Positions 9,456-18,933 of a stretch of DNA of 64,000 nt are shown in pieces. The DNA comes from Alphaproteobacteria bacterium (GTDB taxonomy: Bacteria > Pseudomonadota > Alphaproteobacteria > Micavibrionales > Micavibrionaceae), in contig JAUIIA010000008.1 in the NCBI GenBank assembly GCA_030432025.1, positions 1 to 64,000 of the forward strand. Direction: 5' to 3'. Under the pieces are notes generated by a model, which saw only the letters and a list, made by a program, of their open reading frames with translations, was not told the DNA's origin and ran no database searches. The first letter of the stretch is position 1, and the number at the start of each line of letters is the position of its first letter. A program made the position numbers and the translations under genes.

Positions 9456-10832
9456 ATGAGCGACACACAAACTAACAGCGCAAAAAAACTCTTTATCAAA
9501 ACATGGGGTTGTCAGATGAATGTCTATGACAGCAACCGCATGGCCGATATTTTGCGCCCCCTCGGATACAAGACAGTCGACGAGCCGGAAGATGCCGATA
9601 TGGTTATCCTCAACACCTGTCACATTCGTGAGAAAGCAACGGATAAGGTGTTTTCCGATCTGGGTCGCCTGCGCAACCTGAAGGACAAGAAGGAAGAACA
9701 AGGCGGCAAGATGCTTATGGCCGTTGCCGGATGTGTGGCGCAGGCCGAAGGTGATTACATCCTCGAACGCGCACCATATGTCGATATGGTGTTCGGCCCG
9801 CAGACATATCATGAGCTGCCCGAAATGGTGATCGAGGCCAATGGCGGCGAGCGCATCATCAATACCGATTTCGACGGCGAGAATAAATTCGACAAGCTTC
9901 CCGAGGAGCAAGAAAACTCAGGGTCCAGTGCGTTTCTGTCTATTCAAGAAGGCTGCGACAAGTTCTGCACATTCTGTGTTGTCCCCTATACACGCGGCGC
10001 AGAATATTCCCGTGATGTGCAAGCAATTGTCGATGAAGGAAAACGTCTGGTTGATAGCGGCGCGTTGGAAATTACCGTTCTGGGCCAGAACGTCAACGCC
10101 TTCCACGGCGATGGACCGGACGGCAGCACATGGGGCTTGGGCCAGCTACTTCGTGCTTTACATGACATAGATGGATTAGAGCGCCTTCGCTACACCACGT
10201 CACACCCGCGTGATATGGATGACGACCTTATCGCCGCGCATGGCGAGCTGCCGAAACTGCAGCCGTTCCTGCACCTGCCCGTTCAAAGCGGATCGAACAA
10301 GATACTGAAAGCGATGAACCGCAAGCATGATCGGGATTTGTATTTCGATGTGATTGAAAGACTGCGTAAGGCACGTCCTGACATTACCTTCTCTTCGGAC
10401 TTTATTGTCGGCTTCCCCGGCGAGACGGATCAGGATTTCGAGGATACGATGGATATGGTTCGCCGTGTGGAATTCGTATCCTGCTATTCCTTCAAGTTCA
10501 GCGCCCGTCCCGGCACGCCCGCGGCCAACATGCAAAATCTGGTTCGCCCGGATATAGCAAGTCAGCGTCTGGCCGCCTTGCAGGGATTACTGAATGAGCA
10601 ACAAGCCGAGTTCAACCGCAAGTCGGTTGGTCTTACTCTGCCTGTCCTCTTGGACCGCAAAGGCAAGAAAACAGGACAGCTCGTTGGACGCTCCCCATTC
10701 ATGCAATCCGTATTCGTACAGGCCAATGACCGTCTGATGAACACTATAGTTGATGTGAAAATTACCGAGGGGTTTGATAACTCCCTGACGGGTGAGATTG
10801 TGACATCCGAGAGTGTCACTCACTCCGCATAA
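9456..10832 (+). CDS. miaB: tRNA-2-methylthio-N6-dimethylallyladenosine synthase MiaB
   Basis: A 458-residue radical-SAM methylthiotransferase that converts i6A37 to ms2i6A37 in tRNAs reading UNN codons. The N-terminal UPF0004 domain has Cys19, Cys55 and Cys93 for the auxiliary [4Fe-4S] cluster. The radical-SAM motif CxxxCxxC is Cys167-Cys171-Cys174 (GCDKFCTFC). A C-terminal TRAM domain follows from about residue 385. Length is normal for MiaB. It heads the conserved alphaproteobacterial run toward phoH and ybeY. The cell's SUF system, encoded later in this window, would supply its clusters. Confidence 0.96.
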   Translation: MSDTQTNSAKKLFIKTWGCQMNVYDSNRMADILRPLGYKTVDEPEDADMVILNTCHIREKATDKVFSDLGRLRNLKDKKEEQGGKMLMAVAGCVAQAEGDYILERAPYVDMVFGPQTYHELPEMVIEANGGERIINTDFDGENKFDKLPEEQENSGSSAFLSIQEGCDKFCTFCVVPYTRGAEYSRDVQAIVDEGKRLVDSGALEITVLGQNVNAFHGDGPDGSTWGLGQLLRALHDIDGLERLRYTTSHPRDMDDDLIAAHGELPKLQPFLHLPVQSGSNKILKAMNRKHDRDLYFDVIERLRKARPDITFSSDFIVGFPGETDQDFEDTMDMVRRVEFVSCYSFKFSARPGTPAANMQNLVRPDIASQRLAALQGLLNEQQAEFNRKSVGLTLPVLLDRKGKKTGQLVGRSPFMQSVFVQANDRLMNTIVDVKITEGFDNSLTGEIVTSESVTHSA

Positions 10833-10871
10833 ATTAAAACCCTGTACTTTCAGTGTCTTAGCTATTTTTCT

Positions 10872-10900
10872 TTGACATCACGGCTATAGATGCTTATCCC
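10872..10900 (+). promoter_or_regulatory. candidate promoter upstream of the 192-residue gene
   Basis: A perfect -35 TTGACA (10872-10877) lies 17 bp before a poor -10 (TATCCC, 10895-10900), in the 115 bp gap after miaB. It suggests that the unknown gene and perhaps phoH can be expressed apart from miaB. Confidence 0.35.
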
Positions 10901-10947
10901 TAGCGTTTATTAGAAGATTAAAAAGTAACTGAGTAATCGGAACAGGG

Positions 10948-11526
10948 ATGACAAAAAAAGCAACGAAACGCGCCCAAAAAGGGCCGCAGGACATATCAGT
11001 CCATGTATCTTTTCAGGATGTTAACTCCGGTATCAACAAGTTGGTAGCCGCACGTACGATGGTGACATCTGATCACAAATCGCGCAGTGGCTTTGGAATG
11101 TATGCCAGCAGCACCCCGATGCGCGGCCTGAACCATGCGGATACTAAAGCCATTGATATCAAGGTTAAGCCGAAAGACCGTGCCTCTGCTTTTGAGGCAC
11201 GAGTTCAAGCTGTTAGCCATTTCCTTAAAAAAGCCCGGCCGGAAGACCATGTTACGCTCGCGACAGATGATGCAGACTTTTTAGCCATCGTAAACGAGAC
11301 TGACCCCGCAGCCAGTAAAGCGTCGAAAAACTGGAAACGCTTCAGCAAGGACCTGAATATCGATGTTGTAGACCTACGCGGCAGTTTCGGCGAAAGCAGT
11401 GCCGATTTCGAGGACGAACAGATGTCCGACATGGATCTGGCACATAGATTAGTTTCGTGGCGCGTGAACAAACTCACAAAACCCAACAATGAATCAAAGG
11501 GTTACGTCAACACCCCTATGCGATAA
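10948..11526 (+). CDS. uncharacterised protein, possible divergent RNase H-like fold
   Basis: A 192-residue basic-to-neutral protein with no signal peptide or TM helix. The middle (residues about 75-115: an FEARVQAVSHFLKKA helix, then VTLATDDADFLAIV) resembles the helix and strand of RNase H that carry the second and third catalytic acids. A late DMDLAHRLV helix could match the last. The first catalytic Asp is not apparent. The likeness is weak and by eye only. It lies between miaB and phoH. The start ATG at 10948 follows GAACAGGG. Confidence 0.6.
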   Translation: MTKKATKRAQKGPQDISVHVSFQDVNSGINKLVAARTMVTSDHKSRSGFGMYASSTPMRGLNHADTKAIDIKVKPKDRASAFEARVQAVSHFLKKARPEDHVTLATDDADFLAIVNETDPAASKASKNWKRFSKDLNIDVVDLRGSFGESSADFEDEQMSDMDLAHRLVSWRVNKLTKPNNESKGYVNTPMR

Positions 11527-11595
11527 CCTGCATGAAAATGTGGTTTATTAACCTTCATTTTGTTATACTATAGATATAACAAACATGGAGCGCGC

Positions 11596-12564
11596 TTGAG
11601 CACTACACAGACTTTAGAATTCAGGCATAACAACCTGCTACCGCTACTTTTCGGCGAGCACAACTCCCATTTGAACTATCTTGAACAAAAGCTGGGCATC
11701 CAGATATCCGACCGCGGTAATACAGTCACGCTTTCGGGCGACGATGTATCCGTCAAAACAGCTGAAAACATTCTTAATTCCCTGCTAGAGAAAATCGAGA
11801 AAAAGCGCGAGATCGGTAAGGCTGAGATTGATGCAGAACTGCGTTTTATAAAGAACAAGCGCAAAAACAAAGATAAGGAGTTTGCGGTGTCGAAAAACAA
11901 AACCGTCATACAGACCAAGAAGAAATCGATCGCAGCACGTTCCCCTAATCAGGAAGCCTATTTAAGGGCAATGCTGGAGCATGAGATGGTATTTGGCCTC
12001 GGCCCTGCCGGTACGGGTAAGACGTATCTGGCTGTTGCGACGGCGGTGTCGATGTATTTAGCAGGCGATGTAGAGAGGCTTATTTTCTGCCGCCCTGCCG
12101 TTGAAGCAGGCGAGCGATTGGGCTTTTTACCCGGTGATATGAAGGAAAAGGTCGATCCGTATTTGCGCCCGATATATGACGCTTTGCACGATATGTTGCC
12201 GCATGACTTGATGATGAAAAAGATTGAGACGGGCGATATTGAAATCGCACCCCTCGCTTTCATGCGGGGGCGCACACTGAGTAACGCTTTTGTTATACTT
12301 GACGAGGCGCAGAACTCGACCACAACCCAGATGAAAATGATCCTGACGCGCCTTGGTGAATCCTCACGTATGGTGATCACGGGTGACCTTTCACAAACAG
12401 ACTTGCCTGTCGGTGTAAAATCGGGCCTAAGGGATGCGACTGAAATTCTGAATGATGTCGATGACATTAAATTCATCTATTTCGACAGAGAAGACGTGAC
12501 GAGACACAAGTTGGTGAGTAAGATCGTCAAAGCATACGACCAAAAGGGCGAGAACACGCGCTAA
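11596..12564 (+). CDS. phoH: PhoH-like ATPase
   Basis: 322 residues from a TTG start preceded by GGAG at 11587-11590, five bases before it. A longer in-frame start at 11560 would swallow the SD and the TATACT box at 11564, so TTG is preferred. An N-terminal ~65-residue KH-like segment precedes the PhoH P-loop domain with Walker A GPAGTGKT (residues 136-143) and Walker B VILDEAQN. PhoH-like proteins bind ATP and associate with YbeY in RNA metabolism. ybeY begins 8 bp downstream. Confidence 0.93.
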   Translation: MSTTQTLEFRHNNLLPLLFGEHNSHLNYLEQKLGIQISDRGNTVTLSGDDVSVKTAENILNSLLEKIEKKREIGKAEIDAELRFIKNKRKNKDKEFAVSKNKTVIQTKKKSIAARSPNQEAYLRAMLEHEMVFGLGPAGTGKTYLAVATAVSMYLAGDVERLIFCRPAVEAGERLGFLPGDMKEKVDPYLRPIYDALHDMLPHDLMMKKIETGDIEIAPLAFMRGRTLSNAFVILDEAQNSTTTQMKMILTRLGESSRMVITGDLSQTDLPVGVKSGLRDATEILNDVDDIKFIYFDREDVTRHKLVSKIVKAYDQKGENTR

Positions 12565-12572
12565 CACCTCCT

Positions 12573-13040
12573 ATGGCTGTGATTGATATATCCATTGAAT
12601 CTGACGACTGGACCGAGTGCGCACCCGATATTGCGGACGTAATCGAGCAGACTGCTGAAGCTGCGCTGAATGCTATGGAATTACCAAATCAGGATACCGA
12701 AGTCAGTATTGTCCTGTCCGATGATGATTTTATTCAGAGTTTAAACAAACAGTGGCGCGGCAAGGACAAGCCGACTAATGTCTTATCTTTCCCACAAGAC
12801 GAGCCGCAATTACTGGGCGATGTAATTGTTGCATTCGGTACAGTTAAGCGGGAAGCCGAGGAGCAAGGAAAGCTGTTTGAAAGCCACGTCAGGCACCTGA
12901 TCGTGCATGGAATTCTTCATCTTTTGGGCCATGATCATGAAAATGACGAGGAAGCCGAAGAAATGGAGTCACTGGAAATTGAAATTTTGCACGCTTTAGG
13001 GGTAAAAAACCCTTATGAAAGCGGTAATTTCATGTCATAA
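12573..13040 (+). CDS. ybeY: endoribonuclease YbeY
   Basis: A 155-residue single-strand-specific metallo-endoribonuclease for 16S rRNA 3' end maturation and 70S quality control. The zinc motif HGILHLLGHDH gives His112, His116 and His122. Length is normal. It starts 8 bp after phoH and is followed after 25 bp by the CorC-like gene, the standard phoH-ybeY-corC-lnt order. No SD is visible before its ATG, only CACCTCCT, so translation may depend on coupling to phoH. Confidence 0.95.
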   Translation: MAVIDISIESDDWTECAPDIADVIEQTAEAALNAMELPNQDTEVSIVLSDDDFIQSLNKQWRGKDKPTNVLSFPQDEPQLLGDVIVAFGTVKREAEEQGKLFESHVRHLIVHGILHLLGHDHENDEEAEEMESLEIEILHALGVKNPYESGNFMS

Positions 13041-13065
13041 TTAGATTTTAGACTGTTAATTAAAA

Positions 13066-14097
13066 ATGCGCACCGAACCCGAAGCTTTTTCATCATCACC
13101 CACCTCCGCTGAAGCGGACGAACCGGATGAGCCCTCCAGGGCACTGAAAACACCTGACACCTCAGCAAAAACAACAAATGGTAACGGCAATGGTAACGGG
13201 CAGGAAAAGCCCGGCTTTATGGCGCGCCTGAAATACCTTTTCACCGGTGAGCATGAAAAAAACGATAGCGGCCTTCGTGAAGCGATTGAAGAATATATCG
13301 TCGAGCCACTGGAAGAGCTAAGCACAGACCCCGTAACCAGTCATGAAAGATTGTTACTTTCCAACATCCTTAAACTGCAGGACCTTTCAGTCGTAAACGT
13401 GATGGTACCCCGCGTCGATATCGTTGCGATAGACGTAGATAGCTCCAAAGATGAGCTTTTCGCCCTTCTCGCGGAAAAGCAATATAGCCGCTTGCCTGTC
13501 TACAAAGACACTCTCGATGAAGTTTTAGGCACCGTCCACATCAAGGATATTGTCGAACAGATCGCAAACAAGAAAAAGATTAACCTTCTGGATATTATGT
13601 CAGAGGTACCCATTGTTGCACCATCAATGCCCGTGCTTGATCTGGTTCTGAAAATGCGTCATTCCCGCCGTCACATGGCTTTGGTCGTCGACGAATACGG
13701 CGGCATCGACGGGTTGGTTACGATTGGTGACATTATTGAAGCCATCATCGGCGAAGTTGATGATGAGCATGATATTCAAAATGAACCATCGATGAAGGAA
13801 AATAAGGACGGCTCCGTTATCGCCGATGCGCGTGTTAACCTCGAGGAATTCGAGGATCGTTACGGTACAATCCTAAGTGACGAAGAGCGCGGGGAGAGTG
13901 ACACACTCGGTGGTCTAGTTTTTGACATTGCCGGGCGCGTACCGGCGCGTGGTGAAGTTATCACACATGATACAGGTATGGTTTTTGAGGTTCTGGAAGG
14001 CGACCCACGCCGCATTGACCGTGTAAAAATCACACATATTCCCGAGCCTGAAGAAGATCAGGATGAAAAAAGCACTGGTCAACGCGAAAACGCTTAA
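13066..14097 (+). CDS. CorC/HlyC family CBS-domain protein
   Basis: A 343-residue cytoplasmic protein. The first ~60 residues are low-complexity (acidic, then a GNGNGNG stretch). Two CBS domains follow (about 105-225, with VMVPRVDIVAID, YSRLPVYKD and HMALVVDEYGG), and then a CorC_HlyC C-terminal domain (about 250-325). Relatives are linked to magnesium and cobalt efflux; this version lacks the membrane DUF21 domain, so it is the CorC-like soluble form. Position between ybeY and lnt is conserved in Proteobacteria. Confidence 0.92.
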   Translation: MRTEPEAFSSSPTSAEADEPDEPSRALKTPDTSAKTTNGNGNGNGQEKPGFMARLKYLFTGEHEKNDSGLREAIEEYIVEPLEELSTDPVTSHERLLLSNILKLQDLSVVNVMVPRVDIVAIDVDSSKDELFALLAEKQYSRLPVYKDTLDEVLGTVHIKDIVEQIANKKKINLLDIMSEVPIVAPSMPVLDLVLKMRHSRRHMALVVDEYGGIDGLVTIGDIIEAIIGEVDDEHDIQNEPSMKENKDGSVIADARVNLEEFEDRYGTILSDEERGESDTLGGLVFDIAGRVPARGEVITHDTGMVFEVLEGDPRRIDRVKITHIPEPEEDQDEKSTGQRENA

Positions 14098-14111
14098 ATA
14101 AAAACAAAGGC

Positions 14112-15668
14112 ATGAATGAGCCTTTACCTTCAGATACACGCGCGGCGTTATCCCTAAACACAATGCTAGAGAAAAGCTGGCTGAATGTTGCACTTAGCTT
14201 TGCCGCAGGTGCGCTAGCATCATTGGCTATGCCACCTGCTCCGCAATGGGCTGTCCTGTTTGTGAGCCTACCGATACTGTATGGAGCCATTTTCAAAGCA
14301 AAGAACAAGCGCGTTGCGTTTTTTAGCGGCTGGTTATTTGGCTTCGGCTATTTTGTGTTCAGCCTATCTTGGATTGCGAACGCGCTTCTGGTCGAAGGTA
14401 ACCCTTATGCTTGGGCGTGGCCTCTAGCTGCATGCGGTCTACCTGCTCTCCTTGCATTTTTCCCAGCCTTTGCATGTTTGTTGGCTAAGCGATTTATGCA
14501 GCTGGACCAGATATATGGCTGGTTCGGCTTTATTGCTGCTTTTTGTACGTTTGAATGGTTACGCGGACACATATTCACCGGTTTTCCCTGGAATTTATTT
14601 GGTTACACATGGGTCGATATCTTACCGATGATACAGGTCTTGTATCTTAGCGATGTCTACATGCTGACATTGCTGACCACGGTCTGGGCCTGCGTCCCTG
14701 CCCTGTTTTTTGTGAAAAATGTATCGCAAAAAGTGATCGGCGGGCTTGTCAGTATTGTATCCCTGTTCTGTGTCTTCGTTTACGGTCAGTCGGTTTTATC
14801 GGCGAACCCTCCCGAAGGCACAGCCCTGAATCTGCGCGTCGTGCAGCCCAACATTGCACAACACGAAAAATGGGATCGGCGTAAGCTCTTTAGTAATTTT
14901 GAAAAGCACCTACAGCTCTCGCTGCAAGAACCGATGCCTAAAGAACCTGTCCTGGTGATCTGGCCGGAAACAGCGGTTAGTTTCCACTTGCTGAAAACAC
15001 ATCCTGCGCAAATAGCATTGAAGGACATGTTGGCCCGGCTGCCCGTCGGTTCATCCCTTATGACCGGTTACTTACGCTTCGATAAAGAGAGCCAGCAGTA
15101 TTTTAATTCTGTCGTAGAGTTTAACCGCATGGGCGAAATCGTAAACACGTACGACAAGCACCATCTTGTTCCGTTCGGTGAGTACATACCATTTCAAGAA
15201 TGGATACCGCTTAAACCCGTCGCGCAATTTACGGGTATGGGGTTCGGCGAAGGCCCCAGAACGTTAAATTCCGTGCAAAATGCAAAAATAAGCCCGCTTA
15301 TTTGCTATGAGATTATTTTCCCCGGAAAACTGAGCAATCCGGAACATAAAGCAGGTCTGATCGTAAATGTTACTAACGATGCATGGTATGGGATTAGTGC
15401 AGGCCCTCACCAACATCTTGCTAAAGCAATTTACAGAGCTGTGGAAACAGGCACACCGGTGGCAAGGTCTGCGAACACCGGAATTTCGACCATAGTTGAC
15501 CCGTATGGGAGACAGGCCGCCGCAAAGTATTTATTTACAGAAGATGTAATAAATGCAAAAATGCCTTCCGTACGCGCGACAACTATTACTCAGCATTGGT
15601 TCAAGCATAATTTTTATATAATTATTGTTTTGTTGTTTTTTAGCCTCGGGTTATTTAGAAAGACCTAA
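14112..15668 (+). CDS. lnt: apolipoprotein N-acyltransferase
   Basis: A 518-residue inner-membrane enzyme that adds the third acyl chain to lipoproteins. Six or more N-terminal TM helices (about 24-225) lead to a periplasmic nitrilase-fold domain with the catalytic triad Glu286 (IWPETAVSF), Lys349 (YDKHHLVPFG) and Cys398 (PLICYE). A final TM helix closes the protein (about 495-515). It starts 14 bp after the CorC-like gene. Intact and full length. Confidence 0.95.
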   Translation: MNEPLPSDTRAALSLNTMLEKSWLNVALSFAAGALASLAMPPAPQWAVLFVSLPILYGAIFKAKNKRVAFFSGWLFGFGYFVFSLSWIANALLVEGNPYAWAWPLAACGLPALLAFFPAFACLLAKRFMQLDQIYGWFGFIAAFCTFEWLRGHIFTGFPWNLFGYTWVDILPMIQVLYLSDVYMLTLLTTVWACVPALFFVKNVSQKVIGGLVSIVSLFCVFVYGQSVLSANPPEGTALNLRVVQPNIAQHEKWDRRKLFSNFEKHLQLSLQEPMPKEPVLVIWPETAVSFHLLKTHPAQIALKDMLARLPVGSSLMTGYLRFDKESQQYFNSVVEFNRMGEIVNTYDKHHLVPFGEYIPFQEWIPLKPVAQFTGMGFGEGPRTLNSVQNAKISPLICYEIIFPGKLSNPEHKAGLIVNVTNDAWYGISAGPHQHLAKAIYRAVETGTPVARSANTGISTIVDPYGRQAAAKYLFTEDVINAKMPSVRATTITQHWFKHNFYIIIVLLFFSLGLFRKT

Positions 15669-15846
15669 AATACAAACTGAAATTGATTTTTTTCGATAAG
15701 TACATACCTAAGGTTAGTTGCATACGATGGAAATCGCGTTTAAAGAAGAATTTATACCTATTTCTCATATGCTCCGTCCCTAAGGGTATGAAGACATTGA
15801 TAAATAGCCCAATAAAAACTTGAGATGTCGCCAGAAGTTATTGCGT

Positions 15847-16269
15847 ATGAGCACAATGAAAACTAAAGGAACGCCCAATGAAATGGATATTCACGTTGGG
15901 CAAAGGATCAAAGTTCGAAGATCCTTACTTGGTCTAAGCCAAGAGAAGCTGGCGGAAGCAGTCGGCATCACCTTCCAGCAAATTCAAAAATATGAAAGAG
16001 GCACGAACCGAGTTAGCGCGGGCCGCCTTTTTGACCTCAGCAAAGTTTTGGAAGTTCCTGTTAGTTTTTTCTTTGACCAATTTGGCAACGCCAAAACGAT
16101 TGCCAACGGCATGGCGGATAATGATCAGGATGGTTTCGAGCATGACGACATCATGACGCGTAAAGAAACCACGGACTTGTTACGTGTATATTATTCGGTA
16201 GAAGACGAAAATGCCCGTAAGGATATTATGAAGTTCATAAAATCCATGGCCGACCGCCTATCTAGCTAG
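15847..16269 (+). CDS. XRE-family helix-turn-helix regulator
   Basis: A 140-residue protein. Residues about 15-75 form a Cro/C1-type HTH (IKVRRSLLGLSQEKLAEAVG, then FQQIQKYERGTNRVSAGRL). The C-terminal ~50 residues contain RKETTDLLRVYYSVEDE, a helical tail found in the alphaproteobacterial XRE regulators encoded next to metK. Two ATGs nine bases apart (15847, 15856) are possible starts. Targets are unknown; position between lnt and metK is conserved in the class. Confidence 0.85.
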   Translation: MSTMKTKGTPNEMDIHVGQRIKVRRSLLGLSQEKLAEAVGITFQQIQKYERGTNRVSAGRLFDLSKVLEVPVSFFFDQFGNAKTIANGMADNDQDGFEHDDIMTRKETTDLLRVYYSVEDENARKDIMKFIKSMADRLSS

Positions 16270-16299
16270 CCTGAACCTCCTCTTGAAAACACTCACTTT

Positions 16300-16371
16300 G
16301 GGGTTGCCACCCCTATACATAATGATTAGGGTCGATTTTTAACTGGTATTAAAGTCGTGCAATTGTGCACG
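16300..16371 (+). promoter_or_regulatory. metK leader with two small hairpins
   Basis: The 128 bp between the XRE gene and metK holds GGGGT-TGCC-ACCCC (16300-16313) and CGTGCA-ATTG-TGCACG (16356-16371). Neither has a U-run. I cannot match it to a known SAM riboswitch class. The second element ends 26 bases before the chosen metK start and could be an operator or a translational element. Confidence 0.3.
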
Positions 16372-16397
16372 TAGAATTGAAACAAATGGAAAAGAAC

Positions 16398-17630
16398 ATG
16401 CAAAACACTTCCGCTGCTCTTGCACAAGATGCACCTATCGCTCCCGAGAAATCTGAACTTAAAGATTACATTTTCACTTCTGAATCTGTTTCAGAAGGTC
16501 ACCCGGATAAAATCTGTGACCGTATCTCTGATGCGATCGTTGATTTGTTCCTTGCCGCTGACCCACAATCCCGCGTAGCCGCCGAAACACTGGTCACTAC
16601 GGACACAGTTGTTATTGCCGGTGAAACACGTGGCCCAGATAGCGTAACAAAAGAAAAAATCGAAGAAGCAGCCCGCGAAGCGATCAAAGATATCGGTTAT
16701 GAGCAAGAAGGCTTTCACTGGGAAACAGCCAACGTTGATGTGAAACTGCACAAGCAATCCGTGGACATCGCGCAAGGCGTTGATGCCGGAACAGGTATCG
16801 ATACCAATGAAGGGGCCGGTGACCAGGGCATTATGTTCGGTTACGCTTGCCGCGAAACAGATGCACTAATGCCTGCTGCCATCCACTACTCACACCAGAT
16901 TTTGCGTGAACTTGCAAATGCCCGTAAAGGCGGTCCTCTTGCCGGTAAAATCGAGCCTGACTCAAAATCTCAGGTCACATTGGAATACAAAGACGACAAG
17001 CCAGTGCGTGCAACATCCGTCGTTGTGTCTACACAACATGCTGAAGGCCTTTCTCATGAAGAAGTTAGAGAATTGGTTCGCCCATATGTCGAAAAGGTTC
17101 TACCTGAGGGCTTCATGCCTCCTGAAGAAGAATTCTACGTTAACCCAACAGGTCGCTTCGTTATTGGTGGTCCTGTAGGTGATGCCGGTCTGACCGGTCG
17201 TAAGATCATCGTTGATACTTATGGCGGTTCTGCGCCTCACGGTGGTGGCGCATTCTCCGGTAAAGATCCTACAAAAGTTGACCGTTCAGCTGCTTACGCT
17301 GCGCGCTACCTTGCGAAAAACATTGTTGCCGCAGGTTATGCAGATGGTTGTACAATTCAACTTGCATACGCGATCGGCGTATCAAAGCCACTTGGCTTCT
17401 ACGTCAATACGCACGGCACAGGTACTGCACCTGAAGCTGAAATCATCAAAGCTGTAAACCAGTTGATGGACCTAAGCCCGGGTGGCATCCGTAAACATCT
17501 GGACCTGCATAAGCCTATCTACTCCCCAAGTGCTGCATACGGTCACTTTGGCCGCACACCGACAGCCGATGGTGGGTTCTCATGGGAAAAAACAGACCTC
17601 GTAGACGGCCTACAGAAGATCCTTGGCTAA
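16398..17630 (+). CDS. metK: S-adenosylmethionine synthetase
   Basis: 410 residues; makes SAM from methionine and ATP. The MetK signature [14 protein letters not shown] is near residue 30, [12 protein letters not shown] near 135 and [19 protein letters not shown] near 280. The chosen ATG has GGAAAAG seven bases upstream; earlier in-frame starts at 16365 (GTG) and 16386 lack an SD. A ~25-residue Ala/Pro/Glu-rich N-terminal extension precedes the usual start of the fold. The last 8 bases overlap trmB. Confidence 0.96.
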   Translation: MQNTSAALAQDAPIAPEKSELKDYIFTSESVSEGHPDKICDRISDAIVDLFLAADPQSRVAAETLVTTDTVVIAGETRGPDSVTKEKIEEAAREAIKDIGYEQEGFHWETANVDVKLHKQSVDIAQGVDAGTGIDTNEGAGDQGIMFGYACRETDALMPAAIHYSHQILRELANARKGGPLAGKIEPDSKSQVTLEYKDDKPVRATSVVVSTQHAEGLSHEEVRELVRPYVEKVLPEGFMPPEEEFYVNPTGRFVIGGPVGDAGLTGRKIIVDTYGGSAPHGGGAFSGKDPTKVDRSAAYAARYLAKNIVAAGYADGCTIQLAYAIGVSKPLGFYVNTHGTGTAPEAEIIKAVNQLMDLSPGGIRKHLDLHKPIYSPSAAYGHFGRTPTADGGFSWEKTDLVDGLQKILG

Positions 17631-18327
17631 ACGAAAAGACAGAAATTTTTACGGACGGCGACAAGGCCGCCCTTTAAGAAAACAGCAGGCAGAAGCGATA
17701 GACGCGCTTCTGCCTCAACTTTGTCTGCCTGAAGATAGACTGACACAAGACGGTGGACTTTCCCCCTCCTCACTGTTTGATGCTGATTATGATGAATGCT
17801 GGTTCGAAATCGGATTCGGCACGGGCGAGCATTTAAGTGGTTTGATGCGTCGCCACCCTGACAACGCTTATATCGGCGCAGAGCCCTTCATGAACGGCAT
17901 GGGGGCCTTCCTGAAAGATATTCGGGATGAACCGCATGAGCGTATCCGTATTTATGACGATGATGCGATGGTCGTGGCCAAATCACTGGCAAATGAAAGT
18001 CTGGACGGCATATACATCCTCAACCCCGACCCGTGGCATAAAACACGCCACCATAAGCGCCGTATCGTCCAACGCGCCAATCTGGAACATTTTGCGCGTA
18101 TCCTGAAACCGGGCGGAAAATTAATTTTGAGCACGGATGTGCCCTACCTCGCCGAATGGATGGTGACGGAAACTTTGCTATGCGGGCATTTCGAATGGAC
18201 TGCAAAGTCCTGTAAAGACTGGCAAAACAAGCCTGATGACTGGATCGATACGGCTTATCAGACCAAAGGCGCAAAAGGTGCGGATAAAATGGTGTATCTC
18301 TTTTTCGAGAAAAAGGTTGAAACCTAA
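17623..18327 (+). CDS. trmB: tRNA (guanine-N7)-methyltransferase TrmB
   Basis: 234 residues, methylating G46 of tRNA. The SAM-binding motif [10 protein letters not shown] lies near residue 60, with [15 protein letters not shown] and [11 protein letters not shown] further on. Translation starts at a TTG inside the end of metK, with AGAAG six bases ahead, so the two are translationally coupled and cofactor synthesis sits beside a user of SAM. Confidence 0.94.
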   Translation: MAKRKDRNFYGRRQGRPLRKQQAEAIDALLPQLCLPEDRLTQDGGLSPSSLFDADYDECWFEIGFGTGEHLSGLMRRHPDNAYIGAEPFMNGMGAFLKDIRDEPHERIRIYDDDAMVVAKSLANESLDGIYILNPDPWHKTRHHKRRIVQRANLEHFARILKPGGKLILSTDVPYLAEWMVTETLLCGHFEWTAKSCKDWQNKPDDWIDTAYQTKGAKGADKMVYLFFEKKVET

Positions 18328-18372
18328 GGCAAGCGGCGCTATACCTACCTCCAACATCTCAGATTAAATGAG

Positions 18373-18402
18373 GGTGGGCTCAATAAGAGGCCCGCCTTTT
18401 TT
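18373..18402 (+). terminator. terminator or attenuator between trmB and rimP
   Basis: A G+C-rich stem (GGTGGGC with GCCCGCC, one G-U pair) is followed by TTTTTTA. It lies 46 bp after trmB and 22 bp before rimP. It may end the metK-trmB transcript or attenuate entry into rimP-nusA-infB. Confidence 0.7.
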
Positions 18403-18423
18403 ATTGGAATTTAACGGGAACAC

Positions 18424-18921
18424 ATGAGACAGACGCCACTTGAAAGACGCTTAAGCGAATATGCCGCACCGGTCATCGAAGACCTCGGCTTCGAGCTTGT
18501 TTGTGTGAAAGTGATTGGCGCTGACGGCTCGCATACGGTTCAAGTCATGGCCGAGGACCCGAAGACACGACGTTTGGGCGTTGATGATGCTGCAACAATC
18601 AGCCGCGCCCTATCCGCCGTATTTGATGTAGAAGACCCGATTAACGGTGCATACCGTCTGGAGGTTAGTTCTCCCGGTATCGACCGCCCGCTGGTAAAGA
18701 TCGAGGACTTCAAGGATTACGAAGGCTTTGAGGCCAAAATTGAGAGCGACCGTCCCGCCGAAAACGGGCAAAAGAAATTCCGAGGCCGTCTTAAGGGCCT
18801 GAATGGTGAAAATATTCTGATCGAAACCGACCAAGGTCCTGCCGAAGTGGCATTTGCCTCGCTTGTAAAAGCAAAACTGGTTTTGACGGATGAGTTAATT
18901 GAGAAAACAGCAAACCTTTAG
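18424..18921 (+). CDS. rimP: ribosome maturation factor RimP
   Basis: A 165-residue 30S assembly factor. It has the N-terminal RimP domain (VIEDLGFELVCVKV, then LEVSSPGIDRPL near residue 80) and a C-terminal Sm-like domain (FRGRLKGLNGENI). It stands 12 bp before nusA, the conserved start of the nusA operon. Confidence 0.94.
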   Translation: MRQTPLERRLSEYAAPVIEDLGFELVCVKVIGADGSHTVQVMAEDPKTRRLGVDDAATISRALSAVFDVEDPINGAYRLEVSSPGIDRPLVKIEDFKDYEGFEAKIESDRPAENGQKKFRGRLKGLNGENILIETDQGPAEVAFASLVKAKLVLTDELIEKTANL

Positions 18922-18933
18922 AGGAGAAACATA

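Noticed and set aside
13176-13205. Short tandem repeat encoding GNGNGN in the CorC-like gene.
   Set aside because: It is an imperfect coding linker of a few codons, not a mobile or regulatory repeat.
16270-16397. SAM riboswitch before metK.
   Set aside because: I could not match the conserved cores of the SAM classes known to me; kept only as an unassigned leader.
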